64,000 nucleotides of DNA from Actinoalloteichus hymeniacidonis (GCF_014203365.1 NZ_JACHIS010000001.1:2046001-2110000), one strand, 5' to 3'. Positions 1 through 9,804 are shown, counted from the stretch's first letter. Made by a program: numbers and translations. Notes: a model not told the origin generated them from the sequence alone.

Positions 1-1313
1 CGATGGCCGAACCCGACGAGGACGGCATCACCCCGGATGTGGTGATCACCGAGGTCGGTGGCACCGTCGGTGATATCGAGTCGCTGCCGTTCCTGGAGGC
101 TTGCCGCCAGGTGCGGCACGATCTCGGCCGGGACAACTGCTTCTTCCTGCATGTCTCGCTGGTGCCGTATCTGGCGCCCTCCGGCGAGCTCAAGACCAAG
201 CCGACGCAGCACTCGGTGGCGGCCCTGCGCAACATCGGTATCCAGCCGGACGCGATCGTCTGCCGGTCGGACCGGGAGATCCCGGCATCGCTCAAGCGCA
301 AGATCGCGCTGATGTGCGATGTCGACAACGACGGGGTCGTCGCGGCCCCGGACGCCCGCTCGATCTACGACATCCCCCGCGTTCTGCACACCGAGGGACT
401 GGACGCCTTCATGGTGCGCAGGCTCGGCCTGCCGTTCCGGGACGTCGACTGGCAGGTCTGGAGCGACCTGCTGGACCGGGTTCATCAGCCCTCCGAGACG
501 GTGCGCATCGCGTTGGTCGGCAAGTACGTCGATCTGCCCGACGCCTACCTCTCGGTCACCGAGGCACTGCGCGCGGGTGGATTCGCCCATCACGCGAAGG
601 TGGAGATCGCCTGGGTGCCCTCCGACCAGTGCGACACCGACGAGGGCGCTGCCAGCGCATTGGCCGGGGTCGACGGCGTCCTGGTCCCCGGCGGGTTCGG
701 CGTGCGGGGCATCGAGGGCAAGGTCGGTGCGATCCGCTACGCCCGTACCCATCAGATCCCGATCCTGGGATTGTGTCTCGGTCTGCAGTGCATGGTGATC
801 GATGTGGCCAGGGACCTGGCCGGAATCACCGAGGCGAACTCCGCCGAATTCGGCGAGGACGGCCCGCATCCGGTGATCAGCACCATGGCCGATCAGAAGT
901 CGGTCGTCGCAGGCGAGCGGGACATGGGCGGCACGATGCGGCTGGGTGCCTACCCGGCTCGACTGGCTGCGGGGACCGTGACGGCCAAGGCGTACGGCAC
1001 CACCGAGGTCTCCGAACGGCACCGGCACCGCTACGAGGTGAACAACGCCTACCGGGACCGGCTCGCCGATGCGGGACTGGTGTTCGCGGGTCTGTCGCCG
1101 GACGAGCGGCTGGTGGAGTTCGTCGAGCTGCCCCAGGACGTGCACCCGTTCTTCGTGGGCACCCAGGCGCATCCCGAGCTCAAGAGCAGGCCGACTCGGC
1201 CGCACCCACTGTTCGCCGCGTTCGTGCGGGCCTCGGTCGATTACAAGGCGCAGGAGCGGCTTCCGGTGACGCTGCCGGACACCGCGCCGACCACGGCAGG
1301 GGCCTCTCGATGA
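1..1313 (+). CDS. pyrG: CTP synthase, C-terminal part (cut by window start)
   Basis: CTP synthase aminates UTP to CTP using ATP and glutamine. Codons are in phase from base 3 and the 5' part, probably 110-140 residues, lies outside the window. Visible are the end of the synthetase domain, with the family motif [13 protein letters not shown] near the start, and the class I glutamine amidotransferase domain. That domain has the oxyanion loop PGGFGVRG, the nucleophile Cys in [11 protein letters not shown], and the His/Glu pair in [10 protein letters not shown]. The stop overlaps the next start (ATGA), so the NUDIX gene is co-transcribed. This gene opens the conserved actinobacterial pyrG-nudix-xerD-parA-scpAB-rluB order. 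Identity is certain. Confidence 0.97.
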   Translation, partial: MAEPDEDGITPDVVITEVGGTVGDIESLPFLEACRQVRHDLGRDNCFFLHVSLVPYLAPSGELKTKPTQHSVAALRNIGIQPDAIVCRSDREIPASLKRKIALMCDVDNDGVVAAPDARSIYDIPRVLHTEGLDAFMVRRLGLPFRDVDWQVWSDLLDRVHQPSETVRIALVGKYVDLPDAYLSVTEALRAGGFAHHAKVEIAWVPSDQCDTDEGAASALAGVDGVLVPGGFGVRGIEGKVGAIRYARTHQIPILGLCLGLQCMVIDVARDLAGITEANSAEFGEDGPHPVISTMADQKSVVAGERDMGGTMRLGAYPARLAAGTVTAKAYGTTEVSERHRHRYEVNNAYRDRLADAGLVFAGLSPDERLVEFVELPQDVHPFFVGTQAHPELKSRPTRPHPLFAAFVRASVDYKAQERLPVTLPDTAPTTAGASR

Positions 1314-1969
1314 CCGAGTCGGAGCCGATCGAGCGCACGGCCGGCCGCCACGAGTTCCGCACGCTGGGCAGCGAGGACCTGTACCAGGGTGCCGTGATGG
1401 CGTTGCGAGCCGACGACATCGAGATGCCCGGCGGTGTCACGGGTCGCCGTGAGGTCGTGGAACATCCCGGTGCGGTGGCGATCGTCGCGATCGACGACGA
1501 AGGCCGGGTGGTGTTGATCCACCAGTACCGGCATCCACTGGGCCGACGGCTGTGGGAGTTGCCCGCCGGGCTGCTCGACCTGGCGGGGGAGCCGCCGGTG
1601 GAGACCGCTCGCCGGGAGCTGGCCGAAGAGGTGTCGCTGTCGGCCTCGCAGTGGTCGGTGCTGGCCGATGTGGCCGCGTCGCCGGGATTCACCGACGAGG
1701 TGGTCCGGGTGTTCCTCGCCACGGACCTGCACGAGGTCGAGACGATGGCGGCCGAAGGCAACGAGGAGGCGGACCTGGTGGTGCACCGGGTGCCCTTGGA
1801 CGAGGCGGTGCGGATGGTCGTGGCAGGCGAGATCGTCAACGCGTCGACCGCGACCGGGTTGCTCGCGGCTCGCGCCGTGTTGACCGGGCTCGCCGAAGCC
1901 AGGGACGTCGATGCACCGTGGTCCGACCGCCCGATGCGTTGGGCGGCGCGGAAGGCAGGCCGGGACTGA
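1310..1969 (+). CDS. NUDIX hydrolase, ADP-ribose pyrophosphatase-like
   Basis: This is a 219-residue NUDIX hydrolase that probably splits ADP-ribose or a related nucleotide sugar into AMP and a sugar phosphate. The start ATG overlaps the pyrG stop. The Nudix box lies at about residues 86-110 ([10 protein letters not shown]...RRELAEEV), with the ELPAGLLD lead-in typical of the ADP-ribose pyrophosphatase group. The usual Gly after the EE pair is Ser here. The M. tuberculosis orthologue Rv1700, in the same position next to pyrG, is an ADP-ribose pyrophosphatase; substrate transfer to this protein is inference. A convergent hairpin terminator follows. Confidence 0.9.
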   Translation: MTESEPIERTAGRHEFRTLGSEDLYQGAVMALRADDIEMPGGVTGRREVVEHPGAVAIVAIDDEGRVVLIHQYRHPLGRRLWELPAGLLDLAGEPPVETARRELAEEVSLSASQWSVLADVAASPGFTDEVVRVFLATDLHEVETMAAEGNEEADLVVHRVPLDEAVRMVVAGEIVNASTATGLLAARAVLTGLAEARDVDAPWSDRPMRWAARKAGRD

Positions 1970-1975
1970 TCAGGT

Positions 1976-2019
1976 GCCGTGGTCTGTGCAGCCGCTTCGG
2001 CTACTTCGCAGACCACGGC
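1976..2019. terminator. Convergent hairpin terminator
   Basis: An 11-bp perfect inverted repeat (GCCGTGGTCTG at 1976-1986, its complement at 2009-2019) with a 22-nt loop lies between the ends of the converging NUDIX and DUF1707-TM2 genes. It has no clear T-run, as is common in high-GC actinomycetes. Position and symmetry suggest it serves both strands. Confidence 0.7.
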
Positions 2020-2042
2020 CCCGCTCCGGCCGTGGCCGCCGA

Positions 2043-2522
2043 TCAGTCGCGCAGCGGCCTGCCGTCCTTGTCTTTGGCGCCGTTGGCCAGCATCAGGATG
2101 CCGTCGATCCAGCACCAGAGGACGCCGATGCCGAATATCGGTGTCAACAGAAGTTGGGCGAGCCCGATGCCGACGTGGCCGGTGTAGAACCGACCGATCC
2201 CTAGGCTCGGAATGAGCTGAAGAACGCCAGCGGCAATCTTCGATTTGTGTGAATAGACCACCATATCGGCCTCGGCCACCGGAGCAGGCGGGCTCGACGG
2301 GTAGGCCGACGTTCCAGGCAGCTTCGGATGCGGTGCGGGCAAATCGGTGAACACCGCGAGCAACGCCTGCCGCGTCTTGGCGTCCATCGTCTCAGTGAGG
2401 CGCTGCTCGTATTCCTCTAGGCTCAGCCTGCCCTCGGATAGGTGGGTTGCGAGTGCTTCCACGGCTGCTTCTCGTTCTACGGTGCCGATTCGCAAGTCAT
2501 TCGAGTTATCTGCGCCTGCCAC
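2043..2522 (-). CDS. DUF1707 and TM2 domain protein (copy 1)
   Basis: This small membrane protein of unknown function has 159 residues from a GTG start. Residues 8-60 form a DUF1707 domain (NDLRIGTVERE...GRLSLEEYEQRL), a short soluble module common at the N-terminus of actinobacterial membrane proteins. A Pro-rich linker follows, then a TM2 domain at about 97-148 with the signature GIGRFYTGHVGIG between two hydrophobic helices. The reading frame is open further upstream (to 2702), but the GTG just before DUF1707 fits paralogues better; the ribosome binding site is weak. A second copy of this architecture lies at 7841-8446, at the other end of the same minus-strand block. Confidence 0.75.
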   Translation of the reverse strand: MAGADNSNDLRIGTVEREAAVEALATHLSEGRLSLEEYEQRLTETMDAKTRQALLAVFTDLPAPHPKLPGTSAYPSSPPAPVAEADMVVYSHKSKIAAGVLQLIPSLGIGRFYTGHVGIGLAQLLLTPIFGIGVLWCWIDGILMLANGAKDKDGRPLRD

Positions 2523-2619
2523 TCGGCAACAATATCGTTCATGCCCGCTGCCGGTCGGCCTGCCCGGCCGGTGGGAAACGCCGATGTCGGTGACGATGAG
2601 CCGTTCCACGGCACCGGAA

Positions 2620-3786
2620 TCACCCTTTATTCGACTGCTCTGACTCGACTGTCGCAGGGGTCGTCGGTCGCGGCTGCGGTGCTCCGGTTCGACCGCGTCC
2701 ACCGACCAGTCGCGCAGACGTCGCCAACATCAGCAGGAGAACGGCGGCGAACACCGGCAACCACAACAGCCGGACGCCCACCCAACCCAGATCGGCGGGC
2801 ACGGTGTGCAGACCGGGCAGCGTCGCGAACCGAATGGCGATCAGAGTCACCGCGATCAGCGCATTCTGATGCAGCAGGAAGATCGCCAACGCGTGTCGAT
2901 CGACGCGGTGCACCACGGTGGCGATTAAGGAGCGCGCGGTGAGGGCGCGCAGCGGTCGCGCTGCGAGTAGCACCACCCCGACCTGGGCCACCGCGAGTGC
3001 GAGAACGACCGGTGACGGCGGCACGAGATTGGATCGGTCAGCGCCGGGCAGCCCGACGGCCGCCGCCGGATAGTCCAGTACCCGCACCAGGAACAGCAGC
3101 GCAGCAGCCCCCGCGATCGCCATCCAGAGACCGATGATCGGTCGGATCCGCCGCCCGCCGCCCAACGCGGTGCCGAGTTGCCACGGCACCCACCACACGG
3201 TGACGACAGTGGTGAGTCCGATGGCCTGGCCGAACCAACCGTCCGCCCACCTGGCGGTCGCCTCCGCGATCAGCGCGAGGACACCGGGAATGAGAACGGC
3301 GGCCAACCCGAAACGGCGATCCAGCCGCCGAGCGATCGGTGTCACCGCGAGCAACACCAGATAGACGACGAGGAACCACAACGGAGTGGTGAGCAACTGC
3401 GCTGCGGTCGCCACCGTCTGCTGCGGTGTGCCCTGCACGGCCAACACCACCAGCAGGACCAACCAGCAGGCGGACAGACCGAGCACCGGTACGGCACAAC
3501 GGCGCAGCCGGGCGAGCCACCACCGTGCCGGGGTGATCCCCGACGCCTCCGCCGACCGGAGACCGCGCGCCGCGGCGAAGCCCCCGACGAAGAAGAACAA
3601 GCCCAGGGTCTGCAGGAACCAGCTCAGCGGCGTCAGCTCCGGCAGTGTCGTCAGTGGACTGGCCGCGATCACGCCGTTCGCCGTGGGAACCAATGGAGTC
3701 ACCAGCCAATGGCCCAACACCACCCCGCACACCGCGACCACCCGGATGAGATCCAATAGCGGATCGCGGGCCTCCCGTCGGGTCAT
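2620..3786 (-). CDS. Acyltransferase 3 family membrane protein
   Basis: This 388-residue integral membrane protein belongs to the acyltransferase 3 (OafA/YrhL) family, which moves acyl groups onto extracytoplasmic sugars or other envelope acceptors. The N-terminal Arg15 and His26 (the R-x10-H pattern, ending LGHW) are the conserved catalytic-site residues of the family. About ten hydrophobic segments follow, then a basic C-terminal tail. The ATG overlaps the stop of the upstream alpha/beta hydrolase (ATGA), so both are made from one transcript. No sugar-polymer genes sit nearby to indicate the acceptor. Confidence 0.85.
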   Translation of the reverse strand: MTRREARDPLLDLIRVVAVCGVVLGHWLVTPLVPTANGVIAASPLTTLPELTPLSWFLQTLGLFFFVGGFAAARGLRSAEASGITPARWWLARLRRCAVPVLGLSACWLVLLVVLAVQGTPQQTVATAAQLLTTPLWFLVVYLVLLAVTPIARRLDRRFGLAAVLIPGVLALIAEATARWADGWFGQAIGLTTVVTVWWVPWQLGTALGGGRRIRPIIGLWMAIAGAAALLFLVRVLDYPAAAVGLPGADRSNLVPPSPVVLALAVAQVGVVLLAARPLRALTARSLIATVVHRVDRHALAIFLLHQNALIAVTLIAIRFATLPGLHTVPADLGWVGVRLLWLPVFAAVLLLMLATSARLVGGRGRTGAPQPRPTTPATVESEQSNKG

Positions 3787-4943
3787 CGGTTCGTCTCCCG
3801 GTGTTGGGCGGCGCCCGCAGCAGGCGACTCCGCCTGCGGTCCGATGTGGCTGCCGACCACGACCTCGGCGACCGCCGCCAGCGAATCAGTGCCCGGCGCG
3901 AAATAGTCGTCGTGCGCGGTGACGTCCTCGGTCGGCAGGATGCGAGCGCCGAAGTCCGCGGCGGTCGGATCCGGGCCGTGGCCGAGGTCCCCGATGCGCC
4001 ACCCCGGGATATGGGTGATCCAGTCCTCGTCGGCGCGACCGGCCCAGACCCGTGCCCTGGTGTGCAATTCGTCGACCGAATCCACCCGCACACCCGGGGC
4101 CGCCAGCAGCACCAGATCGTCGACGGCCGAGGTGACGAGGGCGGCCTGCCCGCAGACCACCGCGCCGTAGCTGTGGCAGATCAGACTGATCTGCCGACCG
4201 GGCAGCTGGACCCGCAAGCCATCGACGAAGTCGGCCAGCTCCGCCCCGCCCTGCCGCGCCAGGCTGCCGCTGATCGCATCCAACCCGAGACCCTCGGGAG
4301 TCTGATAGCCGAGCCACGCGATCACCGCCGTCTGCTTCGTCGGGTGCGCGGCGGTGAGTTCGGCGTGTAACGCCGTGGCCTTGCCCATCGGCTTGCGCAG
4401 CGGTGATTCGGCTTCGGCGAAGCGGGCGAGATCCACGTCCGATCCGGGTACCAACACGGTGATGTGCTCCGCCGTGTCCATGTCACCGAGCACGACGGCG
4501 ATGCGTCCGCGTTCGCGCGGATCGAACAGGAGCAGCTCGTGGTCGCGTATCGCTGCCTCGGTCTCGACCGAGGCAGGCGCCGATTCCTCGGAGAGGCGCC
4601 GGTTCGCGGCGTAGCGCGCCCCGATCGGGGCGCCGTCCAGAGCACCCACGATCTCGGGATGGGTGCGGACGAGACGTCGCAGCTCGGCGGGCGGAGTCGC
4701 CGCGAAGAATCCCGCGATCTCGGCAGGCTCGTCGTGAGGGGACGGCAGCGATCGGTTCGTCGAGCGATCCGACTCCCAGGCGGTGACCACCGAGGCTTGC
4801 GGTGCGTAGCGATCGGCCGCCACCGAGGTGGGCGCGGCAAGCATTCCGAGCGTCGCGCCGAGCCCGATCACTCCCGCCAGCGGCCGCGCGATCGATCGAG
4901 CCCGCCGGGCTACCCGTGTCTTCCTGCGCATGGCCCTCGTCAT
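3783..4943 (-). CDS. Secreted alpha/beta hydrolase (DUF1023 type)
   Basis: This 386-residue protein has a basic N-terminus and a hydrophobic stretch at about 21-43, ending AAPTSVAADR. It reads as a signal peptide or membrane anchor, so the protein probably acts outside the cell. The C-terminal half resembles the DUF1023 alpha/beta hydrolases of actinomycetes. The nucleophile elbow is CHSYG with Ser258; the usual first Gly is Cys. The oxyanion strand is around ITVLVPGSDVD (161-171). Translation is coupled to the downstream acyltransferase by a 4-nt overlap, hinting at joint action on an acylated envelope compound. Substrate is unknown. Confidence 0.8.
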   Translation of the reverse strand: MTRAMRRKTRVARRARSIARPLAGVIGLGATLGMLAAPTSVAADRYAPQASVVTAWESDRSTNRSLPSPHDEPAEIAGFFAATPPAELRRLVRTHPEIVGALDGAPIGARYAANRRLSEESAPASVETEAAIRDHELLLFDPRERGRIAVVLGDMDTAEHITVLVPGSDVDLARFAEAESPLRKPMGKATALHAELTAAHPTKQTAVIAWLGYQTPEGLGLDAISGSLARQGGAELADFVDGLRVQLPGRQISLICHSYGAVVCGQAALVTSAVDDLVLLAAPGVRVDSVDELHTRARVWAGRADEDWITHIPGWRIGDLGHGPDPTAADFGARILPTEDVTAHDDYFAPGTDSLAAVAEVVVGSHIGPQAESPAAGAAQHRETNR

Positions 4944-5046
4944 CCCTCCTGCCGTCCCCGTTCGAGGTCGACACGACGGAAGTTATGAGGGTGAGGGGCC
5001 CGGAATCGTCCCCCGGCGGTAGCGGATCCGCGGTACTACTCGGGTA

Positions 5047-5742
5047 TCAGGAACCGACCGCGACCAGCCCGCATTCGTATGCGGTGATCACTGCCTGCGC
5101 TCGATCACGCAACCCGAGTTTGGTCAGGATTCGGCTGACGTGGCTCTTCACGGTCTGCTCGGCCAGCACCAGCTTCCCCGCGATCTCGGTGTTGGACAGT
5201 CCGCGCGCGACCAGACCCAGTACCTCGGTCTCCCGTTCGGTGAGGACCTTGAGCGGATCCGGTCGCGCCCGGACGGTGTTCTCGATCGGCCGAGCTTGGA
5301 CGAAGTCCTCGATGAGCCGTCGGGTCACCGAGGGAGCGAGCAGTGCGCCGCCTTCGGCGACCACCCGGACCGCCGCGAGCAGATCGGTGGCGGGTGCGTG
5401 CTTGAGTAGGAAACCGCTGGCGCCGGAGCGCAGCGCTTCGTACACGTAGTCGTCCAGATCGAAGGTGGTCAACACCAGTACCTTGGGCGGCTCGGTGTCG
5501 GCGGCGCGTGGTGCGTCCATCAGCAGTCGGGTGGCGGCGAGCCCGTCGAGCACCGGCATGCGGATGTCCATCAGCACCACGTCGGGCCCGGTGCCCGCCT
5601 CGATCAATCGACGGGTCTCGCTGACCGCCTCACGACCATCGGAGGCCGAGCCGACCACCTCGATATCGGTCTGTGCGGCCAGCAGCGCGGAGAAGCCCTC
5701 TCGCACCATCGCCTGGTCGTCGGCAACCAGGACGCGGATCAT
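5047..5742 (-). CDS. NarL/LuxR-family response regulator
   Basis: This 231-residue response regulator has an N-terminal receiver domain with the acidic pair at Asp8-Asp9 and the phosphoacceptor Asp59 (VVLMDIRMPVLDG). A LuxR-type helix-turn-helix lies at about 165-225 (LTERETEVLGLVARGLSNTEIA...VKSHVSRILTKL). Its ATG overlaps the stop of the upstream sensor kinase gene, so the pair is translationally coupled. Targets are not visible; the adjacent hydrolase/acyltransferase pair and the TM2 proteins on the same strand are the obvious candidates. Confidence 0.95.
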   Translation of the reverse strand: MIRVLVADDQAMVREGFSALLAAQTDIEVVGSASDGREAVSETRRLIEAGTGPDVVLMDIRMPVLDGLAATRLLMDAPRAADTEPPKVLVLTTFDLDDYVYEALRSGASGFLLKHAPATDLLAAVRVVAEGGALLAPSVTRRLIEDFVQARPIENTVRARPDPLKVLTERETEVLGLVARGLSNTEIAGKLVLAEQTVKSHVSRILTKLGLRDRAQAVITAYECGLVAVGS

Positions 5743-7742
5743 CGTTCCTCCCGGACATCATCGGTCTGCGCGGTGGCCCTCAACGGAAGCAGGGCTCGAA
5801 CCTCGAAGCCGCCCGCGTCGGTCGGGCCGGTCCGCAATTTCCCGCCGTGCAGCGCGACCCGCTCACGCATCCCGGTCAGCCCGTGGCCACCGCCCGATCG
5901 TCGGGTGGCAGCGGCGGGTGGTCTGCTAGGTGGCTCGTTGCGCACCGCGACGATCAGGGTAGCCCCCTGTTCGGCGATCTCGATCTCGATCGGCGCATCG
6001 GGTGCGTAGCGGCCCGCGTTGGTCAGGGCTTCCTGGACGATGCGGTAGACCGTCAGACCGAGTGGCTCGGCAACCTGCGCGGCCAACTCGGCGGGCAGCC
6101 GAAGCGTCACGGGGATACCGGAGTCGCGGCCGGCCGAAACGAGGTCGTTCAGTTCGGCGAGCCCGGGCTGCGGCGCCTTGTCCGGTCGGTGATCCTTCTC
6201 CCGGAGCACCCCGAGCAGGCGTTGCATGTCCGACATCGCGGCGCGCGCCGCCGTGCCGATCTCGGCCAACTCGGTGCGACCGGATTCCGAGAGATCGGGA
6301 AGCCGGTAGGGCGCGGTCTCCGAGCGCACCGCGATCATCGACATGTGGTGCGCCACCACGTCGTGCATCTCCCTGGCGATCCGGTTCCGCTCGCTGAGTC
6401 GCACCTGTTCCGCCTGTGCTTCGGCGGCTCGCTGCTCCTCGGCGGCCAGGTCACGGCGGGCTCGACGGGCCGAGCCCAACGAATAGCCCAGCAGCAGGAC
6501 GACGATCACCGAGAGCAGCACACCGCCGACGTTGATCCTGCCCCACGAATCGGTCGCCAGCACCGAACTGATCGCCACCACGGCGGCTGTCACCGTCCCG
6601 ACCAGGATGGTGATGCGAGACGTATGCCGGTAGGACACCAGGAACAGCGTGACCATGACGATCAACCACAATCCCAACATCTGGCCGACGTATTCGGGAA
6701 GCGCGGCGAACGCGGTCACGATCCCCGGGAGGCTCAGCCGCCAGGCGAGCAGGGGGAGTGGCAGTGCCAGCAGGCAGATCACACCGCTGGTCAAGACGAG
6801 GAAGTCGGCCCAACCCGGTTGGTTGACGCTCCCGACCAGTCCCACGACTGTCGTGACGATCGCGATGAGAACGACGAGCACCACGATGAGCCTGCGTCGC
6901 CATCGGGTGGATGCCATGCGGCGCGGGGCCAGCGCCGAGTCGGTGCCGGTGATCAGTACGACCAGGCTGAGTGCTCCCGTCGCGCGGGCCTCGTCCCGAA
7001 GGTTGCGCCCGGTCTCCTCCAGGAATCGGTCACGCTCTTCTCGTTGGGAACGCTCGGCCTCATCCTCGGCCGGGCGGGGACGACGGCGCAGCAACCAGGT
7101 CTCGTAGCCACCGCCGACCGTTCGGCCGAGCAGTATCGCCGCGAACGCCGAGAACAGCAGAACGCCGATCGGCGGTACATCGAACGGCGAGTCGGCCACC
7201 AAGGGCAGCGCCACCAGCAACGCTGCGAGCCCCGCGAAGGTCGTCAAAGCCGAGATCCAGCGAACGTGCCGGGCCGGAACCAAGAAGAGGATCAGTAGGT
7301 AGTGCGCCCAGAACGGCCACAGATCGCCCAGCACCTGCTGGAAGATCAGCATCCAGCAGATCATCATGAAGGTCGCCAGGCGCCAGGCCACCAAGGGACG
7401 GAAGAACGCCAGCACACACGCCCCGGCCGACGCGAAGAGTGCGAACTGGGGGACGGGTGGTCCCAGAACCGGGACGATTCGATCTTGGTCGGGCCGTTCG
7501 GGCGCCGGCGTCATCGTGGGATCGAGCTCGATCACCCCGACAACGATGGTGGTGATGAGGAACGCCAGCACGAGTGCGGCGAGCAACAGCAACAGCGGGC
7601 GCGGGGATTTCGGCCTCGGCGGGCTGACCCGACGGTCCGGGTCGGTGAGGAGGACACCGATGACAATGCGGACCAACCTACGGAGCCGGGAACCCTCCCG
7701 GGTCGCTGCGTCGGTGGTTCGCGTCGGTGGCAGGGTCGTCAC
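5739..7742 (-). CDS. NarL-type sensor histidine kinase with two membrane modules
   Basis: This 667-residue sensor kinase is the cognate partner of the response regulator encoded directly downstream (4-nt overlap). The C-terminus has a HisKA_3 dimerisation domain with phospho-His460 (REMHDVVAHHMSM). An HATPase domain follows, with an N-box QEALTNAGRYAP and a G-box around GGHGLTGMRERV. The N-terminal 425 residues are unusual: there are two separate hydrophobic bundles (about 49-210 and 284-423) joined by a charged linker of roughly 65 residues. Many relatives have a single bundle. The start is GTG without a strong ribosome binding site, so the N-terminus is uncertain. Confidence 0.92.
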   Translation of the reverse strand: MTTLPPTRTTDAATREGSRLRRLVRIVIGVLLTDPDRRVSPPRPKSPRPLLLLLAALVLAFLITTIVVGVIELDPTMTPAPERPDQDRIVPVLGPPVPQFALFASAGACVLAFFRPLVAWRLATFMMICWMLIFQQVLGDLWPFWAHYLLILFLVPARHVRWISALTTFAGLAALLVALPLVADSPFDVPPIGVLLFSAFAAILLGRTVGGGYETWLLRRRPRPAEDEAERSQREERDRFLEETGRNLRDEARATGALSLVVLITGTDSALAPRRMASTRWRRRLIVVLVVLIAIVTTVVGLVGSVNQPGWADFLVLTSGVICLLALPLPLLAWRLSLPGIVTAFAALPEYVGQMLGLWLIVMVTLFLVSYRHTSRITILVGTVTAAVVAISSVLATDSWGRINVGGVLLSVIVVLLLGYSLGSARRARRDLAAEEQRAAEAQAEQVRLSERNRIAREMHDVVAHHMSMIAVRSETAPYRLPDLSESGRTELAEIGTAARAAMSDMQRLLGVLREKDHRPDKAPQPGLAELNDLVSAGRDSGIPVTLRLPAELAAQVAEPLGLTVYRIVQEALTNAGRYAPDAPIEIEIAEQGATLIVAVRNEPPSRPPAAATRRSGGGHGLTGMRERVALHGGKLRTGPTDAGGFEVRALLPLRATAQTDDVREER

Positions 7743-7840
7743 CGAGCCGATGCTATGGCGTCGATGCGGCTACGACATCGGACCAGGGAGTGAGACCGGT
7801 GCCCATACCCGGGTAGGGGGGTGTGCGAGGGCCGCCGCCG

Positions 7841-8446
7841 TCAGCGCAGGCTGCGGTGCTCGGCGTCCTCGCCGCCATGGGCCAGCAGGAGCACGCCGTC
7901 GACGAACGACCACACCAGGCCGACGATGGCGAACGATAGACAGAACTGAGCGATACCCATCCCGATATGCCCGGTGTAGAAGCGGCCCGCGCCGAAACTC
8001 GGGAAGATCTGCAGGACCCCGGCCAACACCCGATACCGCGAGGACTCACCCTGGGCGGGCGCGACCCGTTGGTTGACGGCGCGGTTGACCGACCGTCCGA
8101 CGGACTCGGCGAGTTCGCCCGCAGACCGAATGATGGGTTCCAGCGCGGGACCCAAGCCGGCAGCGGGCCTGTTATCGCCGTCTCGGACTTCGGATTCTCG
8201 GAGCGACTGACTCGAATTCGGCGTCCCGACGTGGAAATCATCGGTGATTCTGTGATCGCCGGGGAGGTCGGCGAATAGGGCGATCAGATCGGATCGGGTT
8301 CGGGCTGCCGTCGCGCTCTCGGACCGATCCTCGAACTCCGCCATCGTCAGCCTGCCCTGCGAATAGTGGTCGCCGAGGAAGCGGATCGCTTCGCCGCGTT
8401 CGGCATCTCCGATGCGGAGCGGATGGGAATCGGCAGAGGTGGCCAT
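7841..8446 (-). CDS. DUF1707 and TM2 domain protein (copy 2)
   Basis: This 201-residue paralogue of the protein at 2043-2522 has the same layout. DUF1707 spans residues 8-62 (HPLRIGDAERGEA...GRLTMAEFEDR). A longer linker of about 75 residues follows, then TM2 near the C-terminus with GAGRFYTGHIGMG. I chose the ATG giving MATSADSHPL because it sits just before DUF1707; a GTG at 8473 in frame is the alternative. It is the first gene of the minus-strand block, upstream of the sensor kinase. Function is unknown; TM2 proteins are small two-helix membrane proteins. Confidence 0.75.
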   Translation of the reverse strand: MATSADSHPLRIGDAERGEAIRFLGDHYSQGRLTMAEFEDRSESATAARTRSDLIALFADLPGDHRITDDFHVGTPNSSQSLRESEVRDGDNRPAAGLGPALEPIIRSAGELAESVGRSVNRAVNQRVAPAQGESSRYRVLAGVLQIFPSFGAGRFYTGHIGMGIAQFCLSFAIVGLVWSFVDGVLLLAHGGEDAEHRSLR

Positions 8447-8676
8447 GGACAGACGATATTGCGATCCGAACACGGTGGGGATCGGTGATATCCCTGAACT
8501 GGGGCCAGGGGAACCCGGATTCCTGCTGGGTACAGCTCTAATATCTGCTCAGGGTCGCACCCGAGCCTGTTTCGGCGGTCGGTGGGGACCGTGGGGCGCC
8601 CCTAACCTGGAGGCGACGAAAACGGACATCTCGACAGGCGGTGGCCGGGTTGGACCGGCCTGACGAAGGGACGGCG

Positions 8677-9804
8677 ATGCAGAGCGGCTTGCCTCGACAG
8701 AGACCGGACCACGGCAGCCGAGGCGAGACGGAATCGGATGCCATCGGCGGTGTGGTGGTCGACCCGCCCCCGGTCGAGCCGCGAGCCGAGAGCGCGGCGG
8801 CCGACGACCGGCCGGCGCCGGAGTTGGCCGAACGACTGGACGAGTACCTCGCCCACCTCGCCGTCGAGCGCGGCATCGCCCGCAACACGCTGGACGCCTA
8901 TGGGCGAGACCTCCGCCGCTACCTGCTGGGACTGACCCAGCGGGGTATCGGTGCGCTGCACGAGGTCGGACGTGCGGACGTCACCGCCTTCGTCCTGGCC
9001 CTGCGGGAGGGCGATGGCGATCGACCGCCGCTCGCCGCGGGCTCCGCGGCACGGGCACTGATCGCGGTGCGGGGCCTGCACCGTTTCGCCCACCGAGAGG
9101 GACGGGTGCCCGTCGACGTGGCCGCCGACGTCTCGCCGCCCGGAATACCCCGACGCCTGCCCAAGGCACTGCCCGTCCACGACGTGCTGCGGTTGGTCGA
9201 GGGAGCGGGCGGTTCCGACCCCCGAGGGCTGCGCGACCGCGCCATCGTGGAATTGCTCTACTCCACCGGGGCACGGATCTCCGAGGCTGTCGGCTTGGTG
9301 ATCGACGATATCGACGCGCAGGCGCGCACCGTGTTGTTGGCGGGTAAGGGCGGTCGGCAGCGCGTCGTGCCCATCGGGCGTCCGGCGTTGGCCGCGGTGC
9401 AGGCTTATCTCGTTCGTGGGCGCCCCACCTTGTCCTCGGCAGGTCGAGGCGGACCGGCGTTGTTCCTCAACGCGCGCGGCGGCAGACTCTCCCGGCAGAG
9501 CGCCTGGCAGGTGCTCAAGTCGTCGGCGGCGGCCGTCGGGTTGTCCGACGCCGTGTCGCCGCACACCCTCCGGCATTCCTTCGCCACCCATCTCATGGAG
9601 GCCGGGGCCGATGTCCGTGTGGTGCAGGAGTTGCTCGGGCACGCCTCGGTGACCACGACCCAGGTCTACACCCTGGTCACCATCAATGCGCTACGCGAGG
9701 TCTATGCGCTGGCTCATCCACGTGCACTGGACGCCCCTCGACCTGGTCCTCCCCGGGAAAACCCGCCTTCGGTCGCCGAACACGGGCATGATCGAGAGGA
9801 CTGA
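8677..9804 (+). CDS. xerD: Site-specific tyrosine recombinase XerD
   Basis: This is a 375-residue tyrosine recombinase that, with XerC, resolves chromosome dimers at dif. The SAM-like core-binding domain is at about 49-155. The catalytic domain carries Arg200 (GARISE), Lys224 (AGKGGRQR), His296 and Arg299 (HTLRH), His322 (LLGHAS) and nucleophile Tyr331 (TTTQVYT). All six active-site residues are present. The ATG at 8677 has a good ribosome binding site (GAAGGGA); the frame is open upstream to 8641. The roughly 48-residue Pro/Glu-rich N-terminal extension is longer than in enteric XerD. Its position before parA-scpA-scpB is the conserved actinobacterial arrangement. Confidence 0.93.
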   Translation: MQSGLPRQRPDHGSRGETESDAIGGVVVDPPPVEPRAESAAADDRPAPELAERLDEYLAHLAVERGIARNTLDAYGRDLRRYLLGLTQRGIGALHEVGRADVTAFVLALREGDGDRPPLAAGSAARALIAVRGLHRFAHREGRVPVDVAADVSPPGIPRRLPKALPVHDVLRLVEGAGGSDPRGLRDRAIVELLYSTGARISEAVGLVIDDIDAQARTVLLAGKGGRQRVVPIGRPALAAVQAYLVRGRPTLSSAGRGGPALFLNARGGRLSRQSAWQVLKSSAAAVGLSDAVSPHTLRHSFATHLMEAGADVRVVQELLGHASVTTTQVYTLVTINALREVYALAHPRALDAPRPGPPRENPPSVAEHGHDRED

